Shown: positions 43,712-52,471 of the stretch, piece after piece | Position numbering within the stretch: position 1 is the first letter of the stretch | Layout: each line of letters begins with the position of its first letter | DNA from: Flavobacteriales bacterium | Lineage (GTDB): Bacteria > Bacteroidota > Bacteroidia > Flavobacteriales_D > Sanyastnellaceae | Length of the DNA stretch: 64,000 bases | NCBI GenBank assembly: GCA_947448135.1 | Contig: CANFLZ010000004.1 | Coordinates: 1-64,000, forward strand | Direction of reading: 5' to 3' | Notes under the pieces: generated by a model | Databases searched by the model: none | What the model was told of the DNA's origin: nothing | Seen by the model: the letters and a program-made list of their open reading frames with translations, nothing else | Program-made: the position numbers and the translations under genes

Positions 43712-45573
43712 TGTGCGGAGTAGCAGGTATAATAGGAGATTGGCGTCGTGAAAAGCATGGCGAATGGTTAGAATCAATGAAACTGACAATGGTTCATCGT
43801 GGATCGGATGATCAAGGAACACATGTAGTCGATAATTGTACTTTAGGTCACCAAAGGCTTTCAATAATAGACACTGGGAAATCAGGTCATCAGCCTATGT
43901 TCTCCAATGATGAGAAATTGGTGATTGTTTTCAATGGGGAGATTTATAATTTTATTGAGTTAAAACAATTGCTTCAGTCAGAATATGCTTTTAAAACCCA
44001 TACGGATACGGAAGTAATAATCGCCGCATACCAGCGATGGGGTCGAGATTTTGTGAAATATCTCAATGGCATGTTTGCTATAGCCATTTATGACATTCAA
44101 AAACAGGAGCTGTTGATGGTGAGAGACAGGTTGGGAGAGAAGCCCTTGTATTGGATGGAACGCGAGAATACACTGTTCTTTTCTTCTGAAATACGGTCTT
44201 TGTTATCTACTGAGGTGATTGATCCAGTTGTGGATGAAACTTCATTGATGCAGTATGTTACCTATCAAACAGTGTGGTGTCCTAGAACCATTGTGAAGGA
44301 TATTTTTTCTTTTCTTCCTGGCGAAATGAAGGTATGGAAAGAGGGGAGATTTGTAGAGAGCTTTCAATATTGGAGCCCTCAAAATATAGAACCTTCACAT
44401 GAAATGGACAGCAAAGTTTTGGTTCAAAAAATGGTGAGAGGTCATCTTGAACGAAGTGTTGAATGGCGCATGCGCTGTGATGTTCCATTTGGAGCTTTTC
44501 TTTCAGGTGGTGTCGACTCTTCCGTGATAGTGGGACTGATGTCTCAATTTTCGGAACACGCGGTTTCTACTTTTTCGATTGGATTTGAAGAGAAGGAATT
44601 TGACGAAAGTGAATATGCTCAAATTATTGCAAAAAAGTACAACACAAATCACCATACCATTTTCCTAAAATCCAGTGATTTTCTTTCTGGAGTGATGCCT
44701 GCTTTGGATGCGATGGACCATCCTTCGGGTGATGGTATCAATAGCTTTGTTGTTTCCAAGGTTACACGGGAACAAGGTGTGAAAATGGCTCTTTCTGGAT
44801 TGGGTGGCGATGAAGTTTTTGGCGGATATCCAATTTTTGGAAGATTGAAAAAATCAGATTTTTGGAGAAGTAAATTGCCCTCCTTTTCTTTTCATTCGGA
44901 TACTTTGAAATCGCTATTGTCTTTGAAGTGGAATTCGGTTCAAGTAAATCGCATGATCAATTTTTTTGGGGCAACTTCAAAGGACAATTTTTCCATGTAT
45001 CGTTCAGATCGAACGCTAACCGATTTAAAAGAATTGCAAGATTTTTCTGAAGAGCAATTCGCAGATGTTTTTCCGTTGAATGTATGGAAAGATAAGGGAG
45101 TTGATCAATTGTATCAAAGTGTTTCCGCTGCAGAAATGAGCAGTTATATGGCGCATGTTTTATTGCGCGATGGAGATCAAATGTCGATGGCGCATACCTT
45201 GGAAGTGCGCGTTCCTTTTTTGGATCATGAATTGGTTGAATATGTAGTAGGCCTTTCGGATAATTTGAAGATGGGTCCTTGGGATAAAAATTTGTTGATA
45301 CAGTCTTGTTGTGATTTATTACCACGAGAAATTTATGATCGAAAAAAGAAGGGTTTTACATTTCCTTGGGAAATATGGATGAGAGGGCCATTGGCCTCGT
45401 TTTGCTCAGAAGCCTTGCGTGATATTTTTGACATTCCTATTTTCACGTCTTTGAATTTAGAAGAACAGTGGAATCGATTTTTAAATGGAGATAAAAAGGT
45501 GTCATGGAATTACTTCTGGCATTTGGTGGTTTTATCCTACTGGTTAAAAAAGAACAATGTCCGATTCTCCTGA
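43711..45573 (+). CDS. asnB: Asparagine synthetase (glutamine-hydrolysing), AsnB-like
   Basis: The 620-residue protein has the N-terminal glutaminase domain with catalytic Cys2 (M-C-G-V-A-G-I-I-G-D). Residues in M-V-H-R-G-S-D-D-Q-G near 30 complete the amidotransferase site. The synthetase domain has the PP-loop L-S-G-G-V-D-S-S near 268 and S-G-L-G-G-D-E-V-F-G-G near 365. In surface-polysaccharide clusters AsnB-like enzymes are often proposed to amidate uronic acid units; here that is inference from position between two glycosyltransferases. Confidence 0.88.
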   Translation: MCGVAGIIGDWRREKHGEWLESMKLTMVHRGSDDQGTHVVDNCTLGHQRLSIIDTGKSGHQPMFSNDEKLVIVFNGEIYNFIELKQLLQSEYAFKTHTDTEVIIAAYQRWGRDFVKYLNGMFAIAIYDIQKQELLMVRDRLGEKPLYWMERENTLFFSSEIRSLLSTEVIDPVVDETSLMQYVTYQTVWCPRTIVKDIFSFLPGEMKVWKEGRFVESFQYWSPQNIEPSHEMDSKVLVQKMVRGHLERSVEWRMRCDVPFGAFLSGGVDSSVIVGLMSQFSEHAVSTFSIGFEEKEFDESEYAQIIAKKYNTNHHTIFLKSSDFLSGVMPALDAMDHPSGDGINSFVVSKVTREQGVKMALSGLGGDEVFGGYPIFGRLKKSDFWRSKLPSFSFHSDTLKSLLSLKWNSVQVNRMINFFGATSKDNFSMYRSDRTLTDLKELQDFSEEQFADVFPLNVWKDKGVDQLYQSVSAAEMSSYMAHVLLRDGDQMSMAHTLEVRVPFLDHELVEYVVGLSDNLKMGPWDKNLLIQSCCDLLPREIYDRKKKGFTFPWEIWMRGPLASFCSEALRDIFDIPIFTSLNLEEQWNRFLNGDKKVSWNYFWHLVVLSYWLKKNNVRFS

Positions 45574-46699
45574 AATATTAATTTTCTCTGATTGGTTTTC
45601 GCCAGGTTACAAAGCTGGTGGTCCCATTCGTTCGATTGAGAATATCGCAGCCCTATTGGGTGATCGAGCGTATATCGTCACAAGTGATCGTGATTTGGGT
45701 GATAAAGACGCCTACTCAGATGTATTGTTCAATCAATGGATCACATGGAAACATGGCGCTCATGTCATGTATATTACATCCGATCAAATTGGTGATGCGA
45801 GGTTAGAGGAGGTCATGTCTTTGCGCAAGTCTTCGGTGTGGTATCTCAATTCGATGTTTTCAAAGCGATTTACGATTGCACCGTTGCGTTATAGAAAAAA
45901 AATGAACTTGGCAAACAAGCTCATTTTGGCGCCAAGAGGCATGTTGCATCCAAATGCTATCAAATTCAAGCGCTGGAAAAAACTGCTCTTTTTATATGTA
46001 TTGAAAAAATTGGGCTGGATAAAGAATGTTGTTTGGCAAGCCACTAGCGTTCATGAAAAAGAGTACATTCTTGAATATTTCGGAAAAGAAGAAAGGGTTG
46101 TTTTGAATGCCAATATCCCAACATTTCATACTTTTAGAGCAGAGCCAAATTGGACAAATTCAAGTCAAGTTTGGGTCATGCTAACACGATTTAGCGAAGA
46201 GAAGGGTGTTTTAGAAGGACTGGATTGGTGGGCCAAACATCCGTTTTCCCAACAGGTGAAAATGTTAGTGGTTGGGCCACATGAAAATGAAGAATATTCC
46301 AAGAAGGTAGAGCAGTGGGTGGCTCAACATCCTGATCAAGATGTTCAACTTTTGGGTTCATTGCGGGTGGATGACTATTACCCATTGTTACAGCAAGCGC
46401 ATTTTTTGTTTTCACCTACACGAGGAGAGAATTATGGCCACGCCATTGCAGAGTCTCTTTTGATGGGACTTCCAGTGATTGTTGCAGATACCACCCCTTG
46501 GCGTAATTTGACGGAGAGGAAAATAGGATTTGATTTTGAAAGAAGTGAAATGGGTCTTCATGCTGTCATGGATGTCATTTCTAAAATGACCGAGGAAGAT
46601 TATCATCTGTTTTATTTGTCTTTGAAAAAATTCAGAATCGAAGAAGAGTTGGCGTTGAAAAATAAAGAGAGTTGGGGACAATTATTTGAAAAACATTAA
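45557..46699 (+). CDS. Glycosyltransferase, GT4 family
   Basis: The 380-residue protein has [14 protein letters not shown] near the N-terminus, the GGP start of GT4 enzymes. C-terminally it has [10 protein letters not shown] near 208 and [16 protein letters not shown] near 285, where the catalytic E-x7-E lies. It overlaps asnB by 17 bases and ends the cluster. Substrate unknown. Confidence 0.88.
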   Translation: MSDSPEILIFSDWFSPGYKAGGPIRSIENIAALLGDRAYIVTSDRDLGDKDAYSDVLFNQWITWKHGAHVMYITSDQIGDARLEEVMSLRKSSVWYLNSMFSKRFTIAPLRYRKKMNLANKLILAPRGMLHPNAIKFKRWKKLLFLYVLKKLGWIKNVVWQATSVHEKEYILEYFGKEERVVLNANIPTFHTFRAEPNWTNSSQVWVMLTRFSEEKGVLEGLDWWAKHPFSQQVKMLVVGPHENEEYSKKVEQWVAQHPDQDVQLLGSLRVDDYYPLLQQAHFLFSPTRGENYGHAIAESLLMGLPVIVADTTPWRNLTERKIGFDFERSEMGLHAVMDVISKMTEEDYHLFYLSLKKFRIEEELALKNKESWGQLFEKH

Positions 46700-46746
46700 C
46701 GTCTCCTTTACATTCCTTGCCGTATCATTGTAAGGTATTATATCTC

Positions 46747-47619
46747 ATGAAAATTGTAGTCTTATCCAGAAATCCTAAGCTGTATAGTACCAGTCGATTG
46801 GTAGAAGCAGGTCAAGCCAGGGGGCATGAAGTCCTTGTATTGGATCACTTAAAATGTAATTTGGTGATTGAAAAGAAAAATCCCAAAGTAATTTACAAGG
46901 GCCAAGAAATCAAGGATGTCCAGGCTGTTATTCCAAGGATAGGTGCCTCTGTTACATTTTATGGGACGGCGGTTGTAAGGCAATTTGAGATGATGCACGT
47001 TTTTTCTGCTGTGGAATCTCAAGCTTTGGTTCGTTCTCGTGATAAGCTGAGAAGTATGCAGATTCTTTCTCGCGCTGGATTGGGATTGCCTAAAACTATT
47101 TTTACCAATTACAGCAAGGATGTGGAAAGAACTTTGAAAGAGGTTGGCGGTGCGCCGGTTGTTATCAAATTATTGGAAGGAACCCAAGGTTTGGGAGTTG
47201 TATTGGCAGACAACGAGAAAGCAGCCGTTTCTGTAATAGAGGCGTTCAATGGTTTAAAAGCCCGAGTGATTGTACAAGAGTTTATCAAAGAAGCCAAAGG
47301 TGCTGATATTCGTGCATTTGTTGTTGATGGACAAGTAGTGGGAGCGATGATGAGAACGGCCAAGGAGGGTGAGTTTAGAAGCAATCTACATCGTGGTGGT
47401 ACAGCAGAAATAATTGAGTTAACGCCGGAGGAAGAGATTACCGCTATCAAGGCAGCCAACGCTATGAAATTGGGAATTGCTGGTGTGGATATGCTCCGAA
47501 GCGATAGAGGTCCTTTGATAATCGAAGTGAATTCATCTCCAGGATTGGAGGGGATTGAACAAGCCACAGGAAAGGATATTGCCACTCATATCATCAAGTA
47601 CGTAGAAAAAAATGTTTGA
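46747..47619 (+). CDS. rimK: RimK-family alpha-L-glutamate ligase (ATP-grasp)
   Basis: The 290-residue ATP-grasp enzyme contains S-R-D-K-L-R-S-M-Q near 98, [13 protein letters not shown] near 138 (nucleotide-binding lysine and glycine loop), and the metal-binding [11 protein letters not shown] near 258. RimK adds glutamates to the C-terminus of ribosomal protein S6 in E. coli; related enzymes modify other targets. A RimB-like protease is encoded 750 bases downstream on the other strand. The ATG at 46747 is chosen because similarity begins there. Confidence 0.87.
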   Translation: MKIVVLSRNPKLYSTSRLVEAGQARGHEVLVLDHLKCNLVIEKKNPKVIYKGQEIKDVQAVIPRIGASVTFYGTAVVRQFEMMHVFSAVESQALVRSRDKLRSMQILSRAGLGLPKTIFTNYSKDVERTLKEVGGAPVVIKLLEGTQGLGVVLADNEKAAVSVIEAFNGLKARVIVQEFIKEAKGADIRAFVVDGQVVGAMMRTAKEGEFRSNLHRGGTAEIIELTPEEEITAIKAANAMKLGIAGVDMLRSDRGPLIIEVNSSPGLEGIEQATGKDIATHIIKYVEKNV

Positions 47620-48364
47620 TCTCCTAGCTTCACTTTCTGTTGAAGAGGGACTGATATTTTTCTCATTGGCTTTGTTGGCCGAAATACTTGGCACTATTGG
47701 CGGGTTTGGATCTTCGTTGTTTTTTATACCCATAGCGATTTTTTTCTTCGACTTTCAAACAGTCTTGGGTATCACAGGGATTTTTCACGTTTTCAGTAAT
47801 TTGACCAAGATTGGACTTTTTAGGAAAGGTGTCGATTATAAAGTGGTTTTGTGGATAGGAATACCCTCTGTGATTACTGTTGTCATTGGTTCTTTTTTTG
47901 GATCTCTTATATCAGGGAAGCTTTTGGAAATTGCGATGAGCATTTTAATAGCTGTATTGGGATTGATTTTTTTGTTCTACAAGCCTAAACCCATTTCCCC
48001 AAATCCTATTCTATCCATTTTGGGAGGCTCAGTAGCAGGTTTGCTTTCTGGAGCTTTGGGCACTGGTGGCGCAATACGTGGCTTGGTTTTGTCTAGGTAT
48101 CAATTGAGTATTGCTTCTTTCATTGCCACATCCGCGTGGATTGATTTGGCGGTTGATGTGAGCCGAAGTGCAGTCTATATCTCGGAAGGTTTTGTGCAAT
48201 GGGGAGCTGTTTCGCTTTTGGCTATTCTCTTTATCATTTCCTTGTTGGGCAATAACATAGGGAAATGGATACTCAACCGCGTTGAGCAAAGCGTATTTCG
48301 CAATTGGGTGCTTTGGATGGTGGTGATAACTGGAATCAGCTCACTGATCAAAGTGATGTTGTAA
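47612..48364 (+). CDS. TSUP (TauE/SafE) family transporter
   Basis: The 250-residue inner-membrane protein has about eight hydrophobic segments. Two similar halves include G-T-I-G-G-F-G-S-S near residue 26 and [11 protein letters not shown] near 148, the TSUP repeat. Family members export sulfonates, sulfite or similar anions; the substrate cannot be read here. It overlaps rimK by 8 bases and ends 2 bases from the convergent RimB-like gene. Confidence 0.87.
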   Translation: MFDLLASLSVEEGLIFFSLALLAEILGTIGGFGSSLFFIPIAIFFFDFQTVLGITGIFHVFSNLTKIGLFRKGVDYKVVLWIGIPSVITVVIGSFFGSLISGKLLEIAMSILIAVLGLIFLFYKPKPISPNPILSILGGSVAGLLSGALGTGGAIRGLVLSRYQLSIASFIATSAWIDLAVDVSRSAVYISEGFVQWGAVSLLAILFIISLLGNNIGKWILNRVEQSVFRNWVLWMVVITGISSLIKVML

Positions 48365-48366
48365 AA

Positions 48367-48780
48367 TTAAAAAGTGTTCAGGTTGATTTGACTGACGTCC
48401 ACCAAGAATTTCTTTCCGATGGTTTTTCGACCCAATAATACCGGATACTTCATTCCCGATCGGTTGGTAAGCGTGACCTCGCTTTGGATGGTTTTTTGAC
48501 CAATTTTAATGGCTGTTCTGACGCAATAACGTTCTTCTGTTTGTCCGAAGGAATTTTTGATGACTCGTTTTTTGAATTTGTCGAAAAGAACAACGATGGG
48601 GTGGTCATTTTCTTCCCAAGTAAAGATAACCTCCAGACAATTTTTGCCTGCAATTTCTTTTTCTTGATAGGAGTCGCAGTGCACTGCGGTTCTAAAAGCT
48701 CCAGTGTCGATTTTAGCGGGAATGAAAAAACCTCCCCATTCGGGGAGGTGGATCATTTCTCTTCTGCCGATAATTTCCAT
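48367..48780 (-). CDS. RimB-like retropepsin-type aspartic protease (ATP-dependent zinc protease family)
   Basis: The 137-residue protein begins G-R-R-E-M-I-H-L-P-E-W and then A-K-I-D-T-G-A-F-R-T-A. The D-T-G-A is the aspartic-protease-like motif of the RimB family, and the late V-L-L-G-R-K-T-I-G-K segment is also typical. In Pseudomonas RimB trims or regulates RimK-made glutamate tails. The neighbouring RimK makes that pairing likely. The gene is four bases after yqeY, in the same operon. Confidence 0.85.
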   Translation of the reverse strand: MEIIGRREMIHLPEWGGFFIPAKIDTGAFRTAVHCDSYQEKEIAGKNCLEVIFTWEENDHPIVVLFDKFKKRVIKNSFGQTEERYCVRTAIKIGQKTIQSEVTLTNRSGMKYPVLLGRKTIGKKFLVDVSQINLNTF

Positions 48781-48783
48781 GAC

Positions 48784-49233
48784 TTATGAAGCCAAACATG
48801 ATTTAACCATTTCACTGATGGCTTTCCCATCTGCCTTCCCACTCAATGATTTGGAAGCTACACCCATAACCTTCCCCATTTCAGAAGGATTGGTAGCGCC
48901 TACCTGAGCGATGATTTCGCGAATGGCTTTCTCCAATTCTTCACTGCTCAAGGGCTGTGGTAAATAGGCTTGAATAACGGCTGCTTGCTTTTGTTCCTCT
49001 TCAACCAAATCTTCACGACCCTGGGTTTTGAAAATCTCAATGCTCTCCATTCGTTGCTTGTTGAGTTTGGTTAAAATCGACATCACTTTATCATCCGTTA
49101 CCTCTGACGAACCGTCCTTGGTAGCTTCCAATAATATTTTGGATTTGATGTCACGCAATGCCATCAATTTTTCTTTGTCACCACCTTTCATGGCAGTTTT
49201 GATATCCTCGTTAATTTGATCTGCTAAATTCAT
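48784..49233 (-). CDS. GatB/YqeY domain-containing protein
   Basis: The 149-residue soluble protein matches YqeY: D-I-K-T-A-M-K-G-G-D-K near the N-terminus and S-E-M-G-K-V-M-G-V-A-S-K near 115. The domain also forms the tail of the GatB amidotransferase, which binds tRNA; the role of stand-alone YqeY is unclear. It lies 11 bases after the L-2-hydroxyglutarate oxidase gene. Confidence 0.9.
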   Translation of the reverse strand: MNLADQINEDIKTAMKGGDKEKLMALRDIKSKILLEATKDGSSEVTDDKVMSILTKLNKQRMESIEIFKTQGREDLVEEEQKQAAVIQAYLPQPLSSEELEKAIREIIAQVGATNPSEMGKVMGVASKSLSGKADGKAISEMVKSCLAS

Positions 49234-49244
49234 ATTGTTGTTTT

Positions 49245-50462
49245 TTAAATCAATCCAAAATGTTTGACCGCCATTTCTACAACATTGTCTCCTATAGCCA
49301 ATGATGCAGTAGCTGCGGGTGAAGGTGCATTCAAAACGTGAATGCTGTGATCGGTGTATTCAATGCGGAAGTCATCACGTGTGTCGCCATCTTCGCGAAG
49401 CAAAAGTGCTCTCACTCCAGCGCGTCCTGGCACAATGTCTTCCATGGTCAAATCGGGTATAAGACGTTGCAATGTTTTTAAGAAAAGTCTTTTCGAAAAT
49501 GCGCGTCTATATTCATCCAATCCGTATTTCATATTGCCCATGAACAATCTCCACGTTCCAATGTAACTCAGAGCGTCCAATGTGTCGCGCAAACTAAAAT
49601 CAGTCTTTCCATATCCTTCTCTTTTGAAAGTGAAAACGGCGTTGGGTCCACATTCGATCGAGCCGTCGGTCATACGAGTGAAATGTACTCCGAGGAATGG
49701 AAATTCAGGATTGGGAACAGGGTAGATAAGATGTTTTACTTTGTGTTTGGCGTGCTCGGCTAATTCATAGTAGTCACCTCTAAATCCGACTACTTTTTCT
49801 TTGAGTGCAACGCCATCTTTTTTTGCCAAACGGTCGGCCTGCAATCCACCACAAACAATCAGGTATCTTCCTTTGTAGGATGATTTGTTGGTCTTAACTT
49901 GTGTCCACTCACCGTCTCTTTCAAATCCCAAAACTTCTTCTCCAAGATTCACTTTACTGTTGAGTTGTAAGGCAACCCCCAATTCGCACATGACCTCTGT
50001 GGCTCTTCTGAAATCGATAATTCCGGTACAACCAACGTGTACACCATCAATTCCTTTTACATGGGGTTCTATTTCTCTGATTTGTTCAGGGCTAACGCGC
50101 TGCATTCCTTCAATACCATTGGCTACGCCATGATCGTATATTTTTTCTAAAAACGGAAGTTCAGAGGAATCTGCGGCTACGATTAGTTTACCACAAACAT
50201 CATGAGGAATATCGTATTGTTTAGCGAACTCAACCAATTCACGTCTGCCGTTTACGCAGTTGACTGCTTTTAAAGAGCCAGGTTTGTAATATATACCACT
50301 GTGAATAACGCCACTATTGTTACCGGTTTGGTGATTGGCAAGTCGATCTTCTTTTTCAATCAATAGAATACTGTAATGTGGAAACCGACGTTGCATTTTG
50401 TAAAATGTTGCAGCGCCGACAATTCCGCCACCCACGATGATGATATCATATGAAGAATTCAT
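49245..50462 (-). CDS. lhgO: L-2-hydroxyglutarate oxidase
   Basis: The 405-residue FAD enzyme oxidises L-2-hydroxyglutarate to 2-oxoglutarate. It has the N-terminal G-G-G-I-V-G-A-A-T dinucleotide motif and H-Q-T-G-N-N-S-G-V-I-H-S-G-I-Y near residue 44, characteristic of LhgO/YgaF. A late P-G-R-A-G-V-R-A-L segment is also present. An exact -7 box (50481-50488) lies 18 bases upstream of the chosen ATG. It appears to lead an operon with yqeY and the RimB-like gene. Confidence 0.93.
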   Translation of the reverse strand: MNSSYDIIIVGGGIVGAATFYKMQRRFPHYSILLIEKEDRLANHQTGNNSGVIHSGIYYKPGSLKAVNCVNGRRELVEFAKQYDIPHDVCGKLIVAADSSELPFLEKIYDHGVANGIEGMQRVSPEQIREIEPHVKGIDGVHVGCTGIIDFRRATEVMCELGVALQLNSKVNLGEEVLGFERDGEWTQVKTNKSSYKGRYLIVCGGLQADRLAKKDGVALKEKVVGFRGDYYELAEHAKHKVKHLIYPVPNPEFPFLGVHFTRMTDGSIECGPNAVFTFKREGYGKTDFSLRDTLDALSYIGTWRLFMGNMKYGLDEYRRAFSKRLFLKTLQRLIPDLTMEDIVPGRAGVRALLLREDGDTRDDFRIEYTDHSIHVLNAPSPAATASLAIGDNVVEMAVKHFGLI

Positions 50463-50480
50463 TCTGAAGAAATATTTATA

Positions 50481-50488
50481 CAAAAATA
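50481..50488 (-). promoter_or_regulatory. -7 promoter box for the lhgO operon
   Basis: The minus strand reads TATTTTTG, an exact TAnnTTTG match, 18 bases upstream of the ATG at 50462. It faces away from the promoter of the Atg22-like gene. Confidence 0.55.
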
Positions 50489-50522
50489 GGCGAACGAAGA
50501 TGAAATGGTTTAAATTTCAACT

Positions 50523-51803
50523 ATGAATCAACGCAAGAAAATTCAAAATGCCTGGGGCATGTATGATTGGGCCAATTCCACCTATAACTTGGTCATCAGT
50601 TCCGCGATTTTTCCCATTTTTTATGGCGCGGTTACGTCAATTCGCAATGAGAAAGGGGACATCATTGATGATAGGGTTCATTTGTTTGGGATGACATTGA
50701 AAAATACGGAAGCCCTCTCTTATGCCTTGGCTTTTTCCTTGGCTGTTGTGAGTGTGCTGGTTCCTTTGTTATCGGGGATTGCGGATTACTATCACATGCG
50801 CAAGCGATTCCTTCAGATATTTTGCTATATCGGAGCCGCATCGTGTGCGTCTTTGTATTTCTTTGATCCTGCACATCTGGAGATTTCTTTTTTAAGTATC
50901 ATGTTGGCGTGTATTGGCTTTTGGTGCTCGTACGCATTTGCCAACTCTTTCTTACCGCAGATTGCACACAAGGATGAACAGGACAAAGTGAGCGCACGCG
51001 CTTATTCCATGGGCTATATCGGGAGCGTGAGTTTGTTGATTATGAACTTGATTGCCATCAAGGGATTTGGGATGAGCGCTCGTTGGAGTTTCGTCAGTGT
51101 GGGCGTCTGGTGGGCCGGGTTTGCACAGATTACTTTCTATCATTTAAAAGAAGAAGCGATCCATGTTAATGAGGCCAATTCAACTTGGAAAAAAGGATTT
51201 CACGAATTGCAGAATGTTTGGAAGCAGATGTCGCATTCACCATCATTGAAAAGATATTTGGTTGCCTTCTTCGTCTTTTCGATGGGTATTCAAACCATCA
51301 TGCAAATGGCGGCATTCTTTGGTGAGAAGGAAATCAATTTGGATTCATCACAATTGATCATTGCTATTGTTTTGGTTCAGTTGATTGCGATACCTGGAGC
51401 GATATTATTTTCTTGGGGTTCCAAGAAATTGGGCAATATCAAAATGTTGATGATTGCTTTGTTGGTTTGGGTTGGCGTGTGCGTCTATGCGTTTTATGGC
51501 GTAACAGAGGTCGTTACATTTTATATCGCGGCAGGTATAATTGGCTTTATCATGGGGGGTACACAAAGCTTGGCTCGAAGTACCTACTCAAAGTTTCTAC
51601 CGGTCACGGATGATACAGCTTCATTCTTCAGCTTTTATGATGTGACAGAAAAATTGGGTTTGATTATTGGCTTATTTTCTTTTGGATTTTTGGAAGGAAC
51701 ATTTGGTACCATGCGAGCCAGTATCTTGGCGTTGGTTGTCTTTTTCATCTTGGGATTTTTGCTTTTGCTTTTGGTTCCAAAGGAGGAGAAGTTGAAGCAT
51801 TGA
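50523..51803 (+). CDS. MFS transporter, UMF1/Atg22-like family
   Basis: The 426-residue inner-membrane protein has about twelve hydrophobic segments. The N-terminal W-G-M-Y-D-W-A-N-S-T-Y-N-L and the late G-G-T-Q-S-L-A-R-S-T-Y-S-K segment identify the Atg22/UMF1 branch of MFS, thought to export amino acids or similar molecules. The substrate here is unknown. TAAATTTC (50511-50518) ends four bases before the ATG. Confidence 0.9.
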   Translation: MNQRKKIQNAWGMYDWANSTYNLVISSAIFPIFYGAVTSIRNEKGDIIDDRVHLFGMTLKNTEALSYALAFSLAVVSVLVPLLSGIADYYHMRKRFLQIFCYIGAASCASLYFFDPAHLEISFLSIMLACIGFWCSYAFANSFLPQIAHKDEQDKVSARAYSMGYIGSVSLLIMNLIAIKGFGMSARWSFVSVGVWWAGFAQITFYHLKEEAIHVNEANSTWKKGFHELQNVWKQMSHSPSLKRYLVAFFVFSMGIQTIMQMAAFFGEKEINLDSSQLIIAIVLVQLIAIPGAILFSWGSKKLGNIKMLMIALLVWVGVCVYAFYGVTEVVTFYIAAGIIGFIMGGTQSLARSTYSKFLPVTDDTASFFSFYDVTEKLGLIIGLFSFGFLEGTFGTMRASILALVVFFILGFLLLLLVPKEEKLKH

Positions 51804-51807
51804 ATGC

Positions 51808-51905
51808 ATCATCCTCTCTGCGCTCTTTGCGCCTTCTTCGTGTTCTTTGGGTTAATACAATATTAACGCAGAGCGCGCAAAGTTTTCGCAATGGACGCAA
51901 AGGCC
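51808..51905. repeat. Imperfect inverted repeat of GCGCAAAG-type motifs
   Basis: The sequence is centred on TTAATA-CAA-TATTAA near 51852-51866. The left arm has CTCTGCGCTCTTTGCGCC and the right arm CGCAGAGCGCGCAAAG and GGACGCAAAGG. About two thirds of the arm positions pair. It fills the only sizeable gap between convergent genes here, so it could serve as a bidirectional terminator, or it may be an interspersed repeat element. Short proteins read through it are artefacts. Confidence 0.6.
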
Positions 51906-51908
51906 TTT

Positions 51909-52124
51909 TCAACCATCTAGCCAATCCGGATTCAAATCGATATTTTCTGGCCAACAAACCGTGTCATGATGAATGAATGCTTGATTGAAAAAAGTTGGAT
52001 CCTTTAACTTTTCAAATGCAGGATAATCCAACAGAAAACCACAGTCAATTTCCTTGCTTTTTTTATTGTCAAAAAAAACAACCAAGTGCCAATTGTCTTT
52101 GGTTTGAACTTGAATGGGTTTCAT
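51909..52124 (-). CDS. DUF2442 domain-containing protein
   Basis: The 71-residue protein has the pattern W-H-L-V-V-x-F-x-N, then F-L-L-D-Y-P-A-F-E-K-L-K-D-P and a C-terminal V-C-W-P-E-N-I-D-L-N-P-D, typical of DUF2442. The function is unknown; these genes are often paired with DUF4160 genes in toxin-antitoxin-like arrangements. The upstream DUF4160 gene is broken (52121-52352), yet its original coupling ATGA survives. Confidence 0.75.
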   Translation of the reverse strand: MKPIQVQTKDNWHLVVFFDNKKSKEIDCGFLLDYPAFEKLKDPTFFNQAFIHHDTVCWPENIDLNPDWLDG

Positions 52125-52352
52125 GAAGCTAAGATAATGGTGAAATGGATGAGATGGTTTCTCCTTTTAATGGCCCTCTCCCAATTTTCTTCTGTTGCTT
52201 GGGATTCTTCCCGAGAGAACGCGCTTTGTTGAAATGGACATCACGCATGATTGATTTTGGTAATGAACATGTATATGAGGAACGTGATGTTTAATGTTAT
52301 CGAAGTAATACATGTAAATGATTAGTCCATAGAATTTCGAAAGTTCAGGCAT
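52121..52352 (-). pseudogene. DUF4160 gene with an internal out-of-frame deletion
   Basis: The intact 5' part from 52352 encodes the DUF4160 start M-P-E-L-S-K-F-Y-G and the H-V-P-H-I-H-V-H-Y metal-site-like motif, then reads off into a premature stop at 52167. The next frame from about 52195 to 52121 encodes N-W-E-R-A-I and the rest of the conserved tail, ending in a TGA that overlaps the DUF2442 ATG. About 20 residues between the two parts are missing, so an out-of-frame deletion fits better than a single-base error. It could also be an assembly error. Confidence 0.6.
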
Positions 52353-52471
52353 TTTTCCTCTAAGTTCTTTCGAGCAATAGATGATTCATTCAATCATATA
52401 AGGTCGCATACAGCCATAATACCTGATGTAAAAGTATTTCAGCACGAATAACAGCTGATTTTTTCAGCGCA

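Noticed and set aside
40229-46699. A possible horizontally acquired genomic island
   Set aside because: No integrase, tRNA or flanking repeats are visible, and codon use and base composition look similar to neighbours by eye, though the cluster is A/T-rich in places. Not supported.
51745-51957. A 70-residue minus-strand reading frame with Arg/Lys-rich and L-C-A-L-C-V segments
   Set aside because: It runs through the inverted repeat and into both neighbours. Its odd composition comes from the repeat, not from a gene.
52353-52471. A possible small gene or terminator in the gap before the cysteine desulfurase
   Set aside because: I see no open frame, clear hairpin or promoter box in these 119 bases.
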